From assembly GCF_051622035.1 (NCBI RefSeq), contig NC_135357.1:33026191-33090190 (forward strand): DNA of 64,000 bases, written 5' to 3'. Below the pieces are notes generated by a model. That model had not been told where the DNA came from and did not search any database. It saw only the letters and a program-made list of their open reading frames with translations. This stretch comes from Arctopsyche grandis. Its lineage: Eukaryota; Arthropoda; Insecta; Trichoptera; Hydropsychidae. Below, in pieces: positions 1 through 10,213 of the stretch. Position 1 is the first letter of the stretch. Each line of letters begins with the position of its first letter. The position numbers were made by a program, and so were the translations under genes.

Positions 1-2008
1 ATACATTCAATGTATAGGGAGAATAGGAGGCGCCAAAATTAAATTTATAGAAAATCCCTTTACTGTAATAATCACAACTCCCCTAATGAAGAGAGACCAA
101 ACCATAATAACATTATATTTATTGACTCAACGTCATCCTGTGATTTGCAACAACACACTATAACTTTTGTTCTGACAGAAAGTATAGCCAGCGCTGTTCC
201 ATTAGCAGTTATCACTACTAAAGTCTAACAACTTTTGAGAATTTTTCAGCATTTGCTCTTTTGTAAGATTTCTGGGGAACATAAATCCAAAATATATAGT
301 GACTGCCGATTCTCATGCCGAACGCTTAGCTCTCACTAATGTTGTAAATACTTAGACTGGTTTAAACTTTTGTTTTCCATAAAAATATTGTTTATTTATA
401 GTTCCAAACTGACTAAAATATCACGATTAGATTATAACCTTGTTTTCACATTGTTCTACCAGAACTTAAAATTGATACATAATTTTTTTTGTATATATGT
501 ATGTATCTTCATATTTTTTAAATTATGTATATATGTTTTTACCTTTTCTAAATAATTAATGTTTTACATATATTGTTTGTTTATAATGTTTTACCTTCAT
601 TACTTATTTATATTGTTAAAAGCAATTTTTCTTAAGATGTGTAATTCTCTGTTATTCTCATAATTACATATATGACTTAAATATTAATCAGCTAATCACT
701 CACCATATAAAGTTTATCTCTTTTAATTCAAATAATTTAATAGTTCTAATCATTGTCTTTTACCTATTCTCTTGCGAAAAGTCCATTATCGATATTGTGT
801 CTTAAAACTCATGAAAAGAATTCACCGAAGAACGGAGACATCTGATTTTTTTTTATTTGGTGATTCTTCAATGATTCAATGTTGAAATCACTTATTTCAT
901 GTGTCTTTTTTGTGTTTTAAATTAATGAATATATATTTTTTGTTACGAATGTTTTAAATGTTATTAAAATTATATTTTAATGCTTTTATATGAATAAATG
1001 CTATTCTGTTGCTTGAGTGGCCCGTATTTAAACCCAATTACCTGACTCTTATTTCAATTTAAAACCGAAAAATCAAGGTGGACGAGAAATGGTCAAGCAT
1101 AAAAAAAAAAAAAAAATAGCCAATGTTTGGGAATTCCGAGTCATATTATATTTACACGATCAATCATAAATTGGGATTTATTTCAGTGAATTAAGATTTC
1201 GAAACATACTTAAGTAATTATAACTCTATAAAATTGCATTATGATACAGTTATTTTCTTTCTTAAATATAACATGTAAATTAAAAAGCAGAAATAGTAGA
1301 TTGTAAGCAGAATATACTACGATGACAATTCATATGTGTGTAGCGGCTGGCGAGCTTTTCAGAAATAAAATTATTTTGTGGAGCGAATAGCTTGTTACAG
1401 GGACGAGGAAGAGATGATAAAAATTATAACCATTATTCTCAAATGCTTATATTATATTTTCCAAATAGCAGTTTTGTGTAAACAAGATTTAGGTAGACAA
1501 GTTTTGAAAGGAGTATCTATACAATCAGAATGATATTTGACAGTTTAGATTTGAATAGGATGTGTGATTGTAGAGTGTTGAAACAATAAAGGTTTTATTT
1601 GTTTATTCAAGATATAGCCAAGCTTAATAACTAATTATATTCAATCACACAAATAATAATGTATTAATATATTTATGTAAATGTAACCCTCTGTGGTGAC
1701 CGCCGGGGTTCTGGCAGTACCAATGCGATGCACGGTCAGTCACCGTTTTGCGGGAAGTATTCTCTTCGTCAGAATAAACAACACCGTCACTGTTGCACTC
1801 GCCTTCCCCCATACCTCTAATAAAATATCTTTCAGAGTATCATCAAATTTATAAAATACTTTAACACGGATCTTATACTAATATACCTATTTATGTGCAT
1901 CTAAGATACTCTTCGTGGCTCTATTCTGTAATTTTTGTAGCCTATCTTAGCCTAGCCTACAGAAAAGATCCACAACACATAAAATGTGGTCGGACAATTG
2001 CATTATAT
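1..2008. repeat. Left copy of a ~2 kb segmental duplication
   Basis: This AT-rich stretch is repeated in the same orientation at 21053-23388, nearly base for base. The right copy has about 155 extra bases (near 21398-21552). The two copies differ completely at 1681-1747 versus about 22870-23062. No convincing gene is visible: the only ORF of note (370-555) is low-complexity and is not kept in the other copy. The window starts inside the duplication, so its true left edge is not seen. Confidence 0.85.
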
Positions 2009-2420
2009 ATGATAACTGCCTCCACCACATCCACTATACTATGAAAATAGCATTGAAATCACTTGGAAACGATCCACCTTGAATTTGTTAGACCAGCATA
2101 CAATGAAATCCATCCCGGCAAAAAGCTTTATGGATAAACCGTCATCTGATGTGGAACCCACGGGGTTATGTTTGTATTCTTTAGAAAAGTTGGACATGAT
2201 AGAGGAGTTAGATGGTGTTCAGCTATATCAACGGATTCGAAGAAAAGTGTACACTGACTCATGAATGTGTTATATATGCCGCAGTACGGAGTACACACAC
2301 GTGAAAACGTAAACAAATGTCTGTTAGTGTGTGTGTGTGAGCTATCGACGCGACACCGGTGGCGAGTTGTAGTAATTACGTCAATTCGGATGGGAAACTT
2401 AGATATGCTTCCCGCGGTAC
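2009..2420 (+). repeat. Outer 5' flank of zinc-finger module A
   Basis: This sequence reappears inverted around the RTE-like LINE, as 18355-18563 plus 20671-20910. Here it is uninterrupted, so it serves as the pre-insertion (empty) site of that LINE. It contains a short GT-rich run (2326-2340) and a small open frame (2079-2264) that is also open in the other copy. The frame matches no family I recognise, so I treat the block as module flank and not as a gene. Confidence 0.7.
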
Positions 2421-2932
2421 ATTTAGCGCCGCGGTGAATTAAGATTAAACTGTGATTTGACATTCGATCTGTCAAAGTGAAATGAACGCAAAGGCTATTG
2501 CCAAGCTTCTCCGATGCGAGCGTCAGATGAGCTGACTCAGATGAGATGCCCGCGAACTCCTCGCGAAGACCACAACCAACGGCCACGGCCACGACGGCTT
2601 TTGGCTCGAACATATGTCTAGGCGATAATCATAAAAATTTCGTAAATAAAAAGTATTCGCAAATAATTTTTTTGTGTGACCAATTTTTAATTTTTGGGTG
2701 TGACCGGTTTTCTCGTGACCGATTTTAGGTGTGACCAGTTTTCTCGTGACCAGTTTTAGCGTGTGACCAGTTTTAGTATGTGAACAGTTTTAGTGTGACG
2801 GGTGATAACGTGTGACCGGTTCACATTTGACTAGTAGTCCGTTTAGTACCGAACTAGTACCAAATTTAGACCAAAAACAGTTGCAAGGCGAAGGCGAGTC
2901 GTTGCTGTCGGAGTTGGTGGAGTGCAGGGACG
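2421..2932 (+). promoter_or_regulatory. Conserved upstream region of zinc-finger gene A, with GTGACCAGTTTT minisatellite
   Basis: This block is shared, inverted, with the upstream side of gene B (12074-12600) and, split by insertions, with gene E (42645-43142 and 45236-45395). It has a GC-rich core around 2540-2610 and then a degenerate minisatellite (about 2690-2800) of GTGACCAGTTTT-like units alternating with TCTCGTGACC. Conservation next to the ZAD genes suggests it holds the promoter and 5' UTR, but I see no clear TATA or initiator. A divergent minus-strand open frame (2128-2613) is partly conserved in B but disrupted in E, so it is unlikely to be a gene. Confidence 0.5.
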
Positions 2933-5214
2933 ATGGAGTGCAGGCTTTGTCTTGGACCAGCTCCGGCCGAATCTTCCGTCTCCATCTTCAGCTCCACACC
3001 AGGTCCTCATCCAGAGCGTCTGGAGCAACGCATTCGGACCTGCTGTCAAATTCAGGTCGGTGCTGCTTATAGGTTATAATATTCAGGTTATAATTATTGT
3101 GGTTAACTCTTCTCACCGCTCGATCCTACTTTTTTCATCTGCAGATTAAAAGAAACGATGGGTTTCCAGACGCCGTGTGTCTTTCGTGTAAAACCAATCT
3201 GGAATTATTGATCAGCTTTCGAAAGGCTTGTTTTCGAAGCAACGAAAAGTCTCAACTGAGGTTAGATGATTGCTTGAAGATCAAGACTGAAGAAGTTTTA
3301 TTGGAAGATTTAATATGGGACGGTGAGCCTTCACTACCAACAATTCACCAAAAGAATAGTGAAATTTGTCTAAAGCCATTTCCCAATAAATCCGAACTTG
3401 TGTTAAACAAAAGATCACATACAGGAGAAAACCTGTTCAAATGTGATATTTGTTTAAAATCATTTCTTCGAAAAAGTACACTTGTCAGACATTTAAAAAC
3501 TCACACGGGGGAAAAGCCTTACAAGTGTGAAATATGTTTAAAATCATTTACTGATAAATATGCCCTCAAGCAACATATAACATTGCATACTGGGATAAAA
3601 CCACACAAATGTGACATTTGTTTAAAATCATTTTCTAATAAATCTGACCTCAAGAAACATATAACATTGCATACTGGGATAAAACCACACAAATGTGACA
3701 TTTGTTTAAAATCATTTCTTCGAAAAGGTACACTTGTCAGACATTTAAAAACTCACACGGGTGAAAAGCCGTACAAGTGTGAAATTTGTTTAAAATCATT
3801 TACTGATAAATATGCCCTCAAGCAACATATAACATTGCATACTGGGATAAAACCACACAAATGTGACATTTGTTTAAAATCATTTTCTAATAAATCTGAC
3901 CTCAAGAAACATAAAAAATTGCATACTGGGATAAAACCACACAAATGTGACATTTGTTTAAAATCATTTCTTCGAAAAGGTACACTTGTCAGACATTTAA
4001 AAACTCACACGGGTGAAAAGCCGTACAAGTGTGAAATTTGTTTAAAATCATTTACTGATAAATATACCCTAAAGCAACATATAACATTGCATACTGGGAT
4101 AAAACCACACAAATGTGACATTTGTTTAAAATCATTTTCTGATAAATCTGACCTCAAGAAACATAAAAAATTGCATACTGGGATAAAACCACACAAATGT
4201 GACATTTGTTTAAAATCATTTTCTGATAAATCTGACCTCAAGAAACATAAAAAATTGCATACTGGGATAAAACCACACAAATGTGACATTTGTTTAAAAT
4301 CATTTCTTCAAAAAGGTACACTTGTCAAACATTTAAAAACTCACACGGGTGAAAAGCCGTACAAGTGTGAAATTTGTTTAAAATCATTTACTGTTAAATA
4401 TACCCTCAAGCAACATATAACATTGCATACTGGGATAAAACCACACAAATGTGGCATTTGTTTAAAATCATTTTCTCAAAAATCTAACCTCAAGCAACAT
4501 AAAAGATTTCATGCTGAGATAAAACTACACAAATGTGAAATTTGTCTAAAACCATTTACTGAAAAATCTAATCTCGACAGACATAAAAAATTTCATGCTG
4601 GGATAAAACCACACAAATGTGACATTTGTTTAAAATCATTTGTTATTAAAAATGATCTTGTGTTACATTTGAGATCTCACACGGGGGAAAAGCCTTACAA
4701 GTGTGAAATTTGTCTAAAATCATTTTCTTATAAATCTAACCTCAACAAACATAAAAAATTGCACAGTGAGATAAAACCACATAAATGTGACATTTGTTTA
4801 AAATCATATGTTAGTAAATATGATCTTGTGTTACATTTGAGATCTCACACGGGGGAAAAGCCTTACAAATGTGAAATTTGTCTAAAATCATTTTCTTATA
4901 AATCTAACCTCAACAAACATAAAAAATTGCATGGTGAGATAAAACCACATAAATGTGACATTTGTTTAAAATCATATGTTAGTAAATATGATCTTGTGTT
5001 ACATTTGAGATCTCACACTGGGGAAAAGCCTTACAAGTGTGAAATTTGTTTAAAATCATTTTCTTATAAATCTACCCTTAAGCAACATATAAAATTGCAT
5101 GCTGGGATAAAACCACACAAATGTGACATTTGTTTAAAATCATTTTATCTAAAATGTCATCTCGAGACACATAAAAAATTGCATGCTGGGATAAATATAA
5201 AAAAGGAGGTTTGA
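2933..5214 (+). CDS. ZAD-C2H2 zinc-finger protein, copy A (21 fingers)
   Basis: This is a putative nuclear DNA-binding protein of the insect ZAD family. Exon 1 is 2933-3055 and begins with ATG in a MECRLCLG context. A GT-AG intron occupies 3056-3144, and exon 2 is 3145-5214, giving 730 aa. The ZAD zinc-binding cysteines are C3, C6, C53 and C56, so the intron splits the domain; in this family the ZAD mediates dimerisation. Residues 95-135 hold an acidic linker and a degenerate finger lacking its first cysteine. Twenty-one C2H2 fingers follow (about 139-727), with alternating TGEKPYKC and TGIKPHKC linkers. Fingers 2-10 include tandem copies of a three-finger block. No stop or frameshift interrupts the gene. 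I chose this start because B, C, D and E share the same ATG, donor and acceptor. DNA target unknown. Confidence 0.88.
3505..4440 (+). repeat. In-frame 252-bp tandem duplications inside the finger exon of copy A
   Basis: A block of three fingers (84 nt each, 252 nt in all) is repeated about three times with very few changes. The units start at the TDKYALKQH, SNKSDLKKH and LRKGTLVRH fingers, and one finger (SDKSDLKKH) is duplicated again. The reading frame is preserved. Near-identity implies recent expansion by unequal exchange or slippage. Copy B lacks these fingers altogether. Confidence 0.9.
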
Positions 5215-5432
5215 TAAAAATAGTGATTATATAAATATACTGTTAAAATTTTTACATTTTGGCTGCATGCGTGCCATGGTGTTTCTGGTGCCCCCATCTC
5301 ATGAAATTTCTTCTCATTGCAGTTTACTTAAATAATTTTAAGATAAATTATAATTGAAAATTAAATACACAGATCTATTAGTTTGCTTACTTGTTTTATT
5401 TATTTTAAATGTTATAATTTTTATTTATTGGA
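5215..5432. repeat. 3' flank of zinc-finger module A
   Basis: The flank is shared by all five modules (inverted at 10735-10967, 16020-16213 and 24600-24838; direct at 47672-47900). It carries the gene's probable 3' UTR; an AAATTAAATAC-type run near 5360 may support polyadenylation, but no perfect AATAAA is close to the stop. At about 5432 the module ends abruptly against the 3'-truncated gypsy copy 1. Confidence 0.7.
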
Positions 5433-5767
5433 TAGTGCACTACCTTTAATCGGTTTGAGCCGTCGAATTCCCTGCGTATCCTATAAACTACGTCACTAAG
5501 TTTGGTCACTATGGTGTATGGTCCTTCCCACAGCGATTGCAGCTTTGGTGAAAGCCCTGGAGTCTTGGCAGGGCTGTACAGCCATACTCGGTCACCTGTT
5601 TCGTACGCCGGTTCGGTTCTGCGGACGTCGTATCGCGTCTTCATACGGCTATTCTGCATCCGGAGGTGGGCTCTGGCGAACCGATGTACCTTGGCCATGT
5701 CTTCGGTCAACTTCGTGGTATATCGGTGTGGATCCTGAGGTTCACTGTCTGGTGGAGGGCCCCCCAT
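5433..5767 (-). pseudogene. Gypsy copy 1 integrase C-terminal segment, out of frame and truncated
   Basis: This is the continuation of the integrase after the catalytic core (DMAKVHRFARAHL and the GDRVWLYSP region typical of gypsy integrase tails). It lies in a different frame from the pol ORF, which stops at 5742. The switch is at a run of six G (minus strand, 5765-5760); five would keep the frame. Gypsy copy 2 has the same G6 run and the same frame change. The open frame then runs from the element into the adjacent module flank, so its last residues are not retrotransposon sequence. Confidence 0.8.
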
Positions 5768-8711
5768 ATAGTAGGTCCGCCGGCATGCGCAGTTCTCGTC
5801 CGTACATCATGGCTGCTGGTGATGCTCCTGTCGCATCGTGTTGGGCCGCTCTATATGCCATGAGGAAGTGCGGAACCAGCGTGTCCCAGTCGTCCTGCTC
5901 GTCGTTGACGAACTTCGTCAAGTGCGCCCGCATGGTTCGATTGAGTCGCTCGACCATTCCATCGGACTGAGGTCGGTATGGTGTTGTTCTCGTTTTGTGT
6001 ACGCCCAGCCGGTCCAGTGCCTGACGGAACAACTTCGACTCAAAGTTTCGTCCCTGATCAGAGTGCAGCTCGTTCGGGACGCCTAGCCGCGTGAACACTT
6101 GTTCTACCAGGGCGTCTGCTACGGTCTCTGCCTCCTGGTTCGGTAGTGGAATCGTTTCCGGCCACTTCGTGAAGTAGTCCATAGCCACCAGTATGTATCG
6201 GTTTCCTCGTTCGGTGGCCGGGAGTGGACCCAGAATGTCGACTGCCATTCGTTGTAGTGGCGTCCCCGAAAGGTACGGTTGAAGTGCCCCGCGATTCCTT
6301 CGGTGTGGTCCGTTGTGGGCCCCGCACTGTGCGCATCGTTCGCACCACTGGGTGACCTCGATTCGACACGTCGGCCAGTAATATTTTTGGCGCACGTTTC
6401 GGTACGTTTTATTGATACCGAAGTGGCCCCCCGTGGGCACGTTGTGCATCTCCCACATGATTTCGGGTATCTTCTCAGTCGGCACCACCAGCTGCTTTGT
6501 GTGACGTGTTCCCGCGGTGTTCTCCCATCTCCGGTACAGCTTACCGCCTTCCACCTCCAATGCGTCCCATTGGGTCCACAGTATTTTCAGTTCCTGCTCC
6601 TCAGCAGATACTGTTTCCCACGGTGATCTCGTTCCGGCGTTCTTCCACTCGACGATTTTGTCGATCGTCGAGTTTGTCATCTCGTTGGGCAAGATCCCTA
6701 CGAGGGCTACTCGTGCTTCCGGTTCTGCGGGTTCTACTGGTTCCGTTCGGGCCGAGTCGTTTTCTTGATCGGTTGTCTCTGCGCGTGAGCATTTGGGACA
6801 CTCTTCCTTACACGGCCTTCGCGACAGTGCGTCCGCGTTCCCGTGCTTTATCCCCGGTCGATGAATGATGGTCACATTGTACTGGCCCAGAATTTCCAGC
6901 CACCTCGCCAGCTGGCCCTCCGGTCTTTTGAAGTTCTTCAGCCACGTTAACGCTGAGTGGTCGGTTCGTAACGTGAACTTCGAGCCCGATAGGTAGTGGT
7001 GGAAGTGTTGAATGACTTTAATTGCCGCCAATAGCTCTTTTCGGGTCACGCAATAGTTTTGTTCGGGTTTGTTCATTGTCCGGCTGAAATACCCGATTAC
7101 TTTCTCCACCCCCCCTTGAACTTGAGACAAAACTGCACCGATGCTATGTTGACTGGCGTCGGTGTCCAACACATATCGCTCTCCCGGCTGGGGATACGAC
7201 ATAATTGGCGTGGTAGTCAGCGCTTCTTTCAACTTTTCGAACGCTTGTTCGCACGTCGGTGTCCACTTGAACTCGCGCCCTTTTTCCGTTAGCTGATGGA
7301 GTGGTTTCGCGATCTCGGCGAAATTGCGCACAAATTTTCGGTAGTACGTGGCCAGTCCCAGGAAGCTGCGCATTTGGGTTTGTGTTTTCGGAGTCGTCCA
7401 GTCCCGCACGGTTTGGACTTTCTTCGGATCTGTCGAAATTCCTTCGGCTGACACTCGGTGTCCCAGAAATTCGACCTCGCGGCAGCACAATCGACACTTG
7501 TCTGCATTCAATTTAAGGCCGGCTGCCTGTATCCGTTCGAACACATTGTTTAAATGCACCAAGTGTTCGTCGTAAGTTTTGCTGTGCACGATAATGTCGT
7601 CTAGATACACGAGGACATTGCTTATGTCACCGACCACTTTTGTCATTAACCGTACGAACGTCGCTGGCGCGTTACACAACCCGAATGGCATCACTTTGAA
7701 CTGAAACAGACCGAACTCTGTTACGAACGCTGTCTTCTCGCGGTCTTCCGGGGCGACCGGTACCTGCCAGAATCCGCTCTGCAGATCCAGTGTGCTGAAG
7801 TAGCTCGCTCCGTTCAACTGGTCGAAAGTGTCGTCGATCCTCGGGATGGGGTGTGAATCTATTTTGGTGACGGTGTTCAGTTTCCGGTAGTCCACGCACA
7901 TCCTTAGCGACCCGTCCTTTTTGGCGACCGGAACTACCGGTGACGCCCACGGCCCGTGCCCCGGTTCTATCGCGCCCTGCTTCAGTAAGTCGTCGATCAT
8001 AGCGCGTACTTCCTCTTTCCGTGCTAGCGGTATCCTTCTCGGCGGCTGTTTCATCGGCTTCGCGTCTCCCACGTCGATGGTGTGGACCGCCTTGGTGGTC
8101 CTTCCTTGGTCCTTCTCGTCCCGGGCGAACGCTTTCTGATTTTCCCGAATCATGGTCTCGAGGCGCCGTTTCTTTTCTGGCAGAATATCGGCCCTCTCGA
8201 GTAACGCCGTGATCTTCGGGTGGGGTACTTCCCCGCGGATGCTCTTGACAGCAGGTGCGTTTTTCTTCCCTTTCTCGCGTTGCACGCCCCTGATGATACA
8301 CTTCTCCTCTCCGCCCAACTCGAACGTAGCTCGGACATGTCTCAGTGCGTCCAGTCCCAACAATATGGGATCCTGGATATCCGCCACCGCTACGTTCCAC
8401 GGAAACTTTTCGCCCTGCAGATTGAGGGTCACCCGTATCCATCGGTGGATCTTGATGGTTTGGCCCGCCGCTTGCCACGCTCTGCTGTAATGGCCCTTCA
8501 CGACGGTGTAATCCTTAGGAGAGATCTTCGCGAACAGTTCCGGGTTGATCACCGTGATGCACGCCCCGGTGTCCCCTACCATTCGACACGGCACGCCTCC
8601 GATCTCTCCTTTCACGACAAACGAACCGGCCGTGCCGCTGCCGTCCAGTTTGTTCACTCCGGGTGTTTTGCGTGCACCGGTGATCGGTCTCACCCGTAAC
8701 AGGCCGATCAC
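5742..8711 (-). CDS. pol: Gypsy copy 1 Pol polyprotein (protease, RT, RNase H, integrase core)
   Basis: This 989-aa open frame encodes the enzymes that copy and integrate the element. Visible in order: aspartic protease with DTGA at residues 47-50; reverse transcriptase with the YLDD catalytic box at 369-372; RNase H beginning at LDTDAS (515-520); integrase HHCC zinc site (H756, H763, C790, C793); and the DDE triad D825, D885, E921 with D-35-E spacing. The frame is open upstream of the first GTG and overlaps the end of gag in the -1 frame, so it is probably made as a Gag-Pol fusion by frameshifting and does not start here. It ends prematurely at LLYGGPSTRQ because of the G6 run. Confidence 0.93.
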   Translation of the reverse strand: MIGLLRVRPITGARKTPGVNKLDGSGTAGSFVVKGEIGGVPCRMVGDTGACITVINPELFAKISPKDYTVVKGHYSRAWQAAGQTIKIHRWIRVTLNLQGEKFPWNVAVADIQDPILLGLDALRHVRATFELGGEEKCIIRGVQREKGKKNAPAVKSIRGEVPHPKITALLERADILPEKKRRLETMIRENQKAFARDEKDQGRTTKAVHTIDVGDAKPMKQPPRRIPLARKEEVRAMIDDLLKQGAIEPGHGPWASPVVPVAKKDGSLRMCVDYRKLNTVTKIDSHPIPRIDDTFDQLNGASYFSTLDLQSGFWQVPVAPEDREKTAFVTEFGLFQFKVMPFGLCNAPATFVRLMTKVVGDISNVLVYLDDIIVHSKTYDEHLVHLNNVFERIQAAGLKLNADKCRLCCREVEFLGHRVSAEGISTDPKKVQTVRDWTTPKTQTQMRSFLGLATYYRKFVRNFAEIAKPLHQLTEKGREFKWTPTCEQAFEKLKEALTTTPIMSYPQPGERYVLDTDASQHSIGAVLSQVQGGVEKVIGYFSRTMNKPEQNYCVTRKELLAAIKVIQHFHHYLSGSKFTLRTDHSALTWLKNFKRPEGQLARWLEILGQYNVTIIHRPGIKHGNADALSRRPCKEECPKCSRAETTDQENDSARTEPVEPAEPEARVALVGILPNEMTNSTIDKIVEWKNAGTRSPWETVSAEEQELKILWTQWDALEVEGGKLYRRWENTAGTRHTKQLVVPTEKIPEIMWEMHNVPTGGHFGINKTYRNVRQKYYWPTCRIEVTQWCERCAQCGAHNGPHRRNRGALQPYLSGTPLQRMAVDILGPLPATERGNRYILVAMDYFTKWPETIPLPNQEAETVADALVEQVFTRLGVPNELHSDQGRNFESKLFRQALDRLGVHKTRTTPYRPQSDGMVERLNRTMRAHLTKFVNDEQDDWDTLVPHFLMAYRAAQHDATGASPAAMMYGRELRMPADLLYGGPSTRQ

Positions 8712-8723
8712 TGCTCGTTTCCC
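8680..8723 (-). promoter_or_regulatory. Candidate -1 ribosomal frameshift signal at gag/pol overlap (gypsy copy 1)
   Basis: The minus strand reads G GGA AAC in the gag frame (8723-8717), a canonical slippery heptamer, five to six bases before an 8-bp stem GTGATCGG/CCGATCAC (8711-8704 with 8687-8680). The gag stop codon lies within the 5' arm. The 16-nt loop contains CGGGTG, which can pair with CACCCG about 16 nt downstream, allowing an H-type pseudoknot. The same arrangement is present in copy 2. Function is inferred. Confidence 0.7.
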
Positions 8724-9904
8724 GAAGCCGCCTCCTCGTCGTCGTCTTCATCCTCGTCGTTCGTTGGCTCCAGCTTCCGGACCCTCTTCTTGCGGCACAA
8801 CTGGCTAATGTGTCCCGTTTGTCCGCAGTTCCAGCACGTTGGAGTGGTAGTGGCTGGTCGCGCTGTCTGGTCCGATGACACCCATCGTGGGGGTCGCACG
8901 GCCGGTCGAGATGGTCTGAACGCTCCCGCGTCGGGACGTACTGTTCTCGACGTTGGTTGTGCCGACCGTTGTTCCTTCGCTTCGAAGATGACGGCTTGTC
9001 GTGTTGCGTCGGCTCTGGTTATCACGTCCGCTGTAGTCGGGGTGATCCGGAGCGCGCCAAGTTTGGCCCGTAGACTGGGGTACGTGAAGGAGTTCGCCGC
9101 TATGCACACGGTCATGCGTTCGACTGCTTCGGCGTTCGTGTGGACGCCCTCCAGCATGTCTTCGCAGAGGGCTCGTATCGCATCTACGTGGTCCGCGGCT
9201 GGTTCTTCCGCACTCCATCTTCTCTGCTCCGCTGCCGCATGGCATGCAATCGGTGTGCCCTGTCGTCTGAAGCGTTGTGCCAGCTCTTCCGTCAATTCGT
9301 CGTAGCTCAGCGTCGATGGCAGCTGACTGGCGAAAATGGCGGCTGCACCTCGGAGTTGGCAGCACAGTCGGTCCTCCAGGTTCGTCGTCTCCTTGTTCAG
9401 CCGTGCAGCAAACTCGAAGTGGTTGAGGAAGTCCTTCCACCGTTCAGTACCGTCGAACGTGGTGTAGTCGTACCGGTGGGAATGTTGCCGCACCCCGTAC
9501 GTGTCTCGCTGTGTGGTCCGCCTGTCCTCGTAACATACCTCTGATCTCCTCGGTGGTTCTGGATGTACGTCGGCTTTCGGCTGCGTTGGTGTCGCAGACT
9601 TCTCCCAGGCCTGCAAAAACGTGGCGAAGGTGCTTTGCAGGGACTGGACCCGCTCTTGGCAGCTCGCCATTCCCTGGCTTAGCTCTTTGTAGCTCGGCTC
9701 CGGTGTCCGTGGCACCCGGCTCCTCAGCTCCTCCCGACTCCTCGACTCCTCCCGGCTCCTCGGCTCCTCCCGGCTCCCCAGCTCCTTCCGTCTCCGTCCT
9801 CCGTTGCTCGGCTCCCCAGGGCTTTGTTCTCGATCCGGCTCCATTTCTTCCGGCAGCGATGAAGATCCTGAATCCGCACCTTTGTGGCTCCTTGTCTCAA
9901 CCAT
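8708..9904 (-). CDS. gag: Gypsy copy 1 Gag (capsid/nucleocapsid)
   Basis: This 398-aa protein forms the particle and packages RNA. It opens with ATG (MVETRSHKG) shortly after the primer-binding site. The N-terminal third is charged, with repeated SREE/SRSREE units. The middle (about 150-300) resembles a retrotransposon capsid: FDGTERWKDFLNHFE followed by YDELTEELAQRFRR. A single CCHC zinc knuckle, CWNCGQTGHISQLC, lies near residue 355, and the acidic C-terminus (DEDEDDDEE) ends at the frameshift region. No internal stop. Copy 2 Gag is 385 aa and differs mainly in the number of N-terminal charged repeats. Confidence 0.92.
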   Translation of the reverse strand: MVETRSHKGADSGSSSLPEEMEPDREQSPGEPSNGGRRRKELGSREEPRSREESRSREELRSRVPRTPEPSYKELSQGMASCQERVQSLQSTFATFLQAWEKSATPTQPKADVHPEPPRRSEVCYEDRRTTQRDTYGVRQHSHRYDYTTFDGTERWKDFLNHFEFAARLNKETTNLEDRLCCQLRGAAAIFASQLPSTLSYDELTEELAQRFRRQGTPIACHAAAEQRRWSAEEPAADHVDAIRALCEDMLEGVHTNAEAVERMTVCIAANSFTYPSLRAKLGALRITPTTADVITRADATRQAVIFEAKEQRSAQPTSRTVRPDAGAFRPSRPAVRPPRWVSSDQTARPATTTPTCWNCGQTGHISQLCRKKRVRKLEPTNDEDEDDDEEAASGNEQ

Positions 9905-9908
9905 GTAG

Positions 9909-9926
9909 ATCCCACTTCTGACACCA
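9909..9926 (-). other. Primer-binding site, tRNA-Leu type (gypsy copy 1)
   Basis: TGGTGTCAGAAGTGGGAT follows the 5' LTR after one spacer base. It is complementary to the 3' end of an insect tRNA-Leu (…CCCACTTCTGACA plus CCA), from memory of the tRNA family. Confidence 0.75.
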
Positions 9927-9927
9927 G

Positions 9928-10213
9928 TGAAGAGTATTCAGAGGTAAGTGGAGTCAGGTCGAGGTACAAGAAAACACGCAGGCAGGTTCCAGCTCTTTAT
10001 TGCTGCTCGTCCGGTGGAGGTCTGGATCCGAATGCCACCGTTCGAGAGCGCACCATATTTATAAATATTCAGCCCTCAGCGCATACACGTTATGACACGT
10101 AACCATGTATAGTCATTGGTCAAGGAGTCGGGTGCAGCCATTGGCCGCAACGCCCGACTCCACCATTGGTCGGCGTCACCGGTCTACGGGGCGTCTCTCT
10201 ATGTAACGTTACA
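9928..10213 (-). repeat. 5' LTR of gypsy copy 1
   Basis: The 286-bp LTR begins TGTAACGTTACATAG and ends CTCTTCA on the minus strand. It contains a TATTTATAAATAT box and an AATAAA signal followed by GAGCTGG. It is very similar to the right LTR of copy 2 (39331-39619). Confidence 0.88.

Larger units (their letters stand above)
5433..10213 (-). mobile_element. Ty3/gypsy LTR retrotransposon, copy 1 (3'-truncated)
   Basis: The element reads right to left: 5' LTR (10213-9928), tRNA-Leu-type primer site (9926-9909), gag, pol, then an abrupt end at about 5433 within the integrase C-terminus. The polypurine tract and 3' LTR are absent. Copy 2 (34453-39619) has the same order with both LTRs. It lies between the facing 3' flanks of zinc-finger modules A and B. 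The coding part is GC-richer than its surroundings. Gag and the pol polyprotein through the integrase core are open; the integrase tail is frame-shifted. It cannot be autonomous without a 3' LTR. Confidence 0.92.

Noticed and set aside
2128-2613. 161-codon divergent frame upstream of gene A, partly conserved at 12410-12643
   Set aside because: The E copy (42690-42840) has indels that break it and the B copy diverges after 60 codons; it is better explained as conserved promoter DNA.
2812-3072. 86-codon frame overlapping zinc-finger exon 1
   Set aside because: Wrong frame for the ZAD; only the MECRLC frame joins exon 2 through GT-AG in all five modules.
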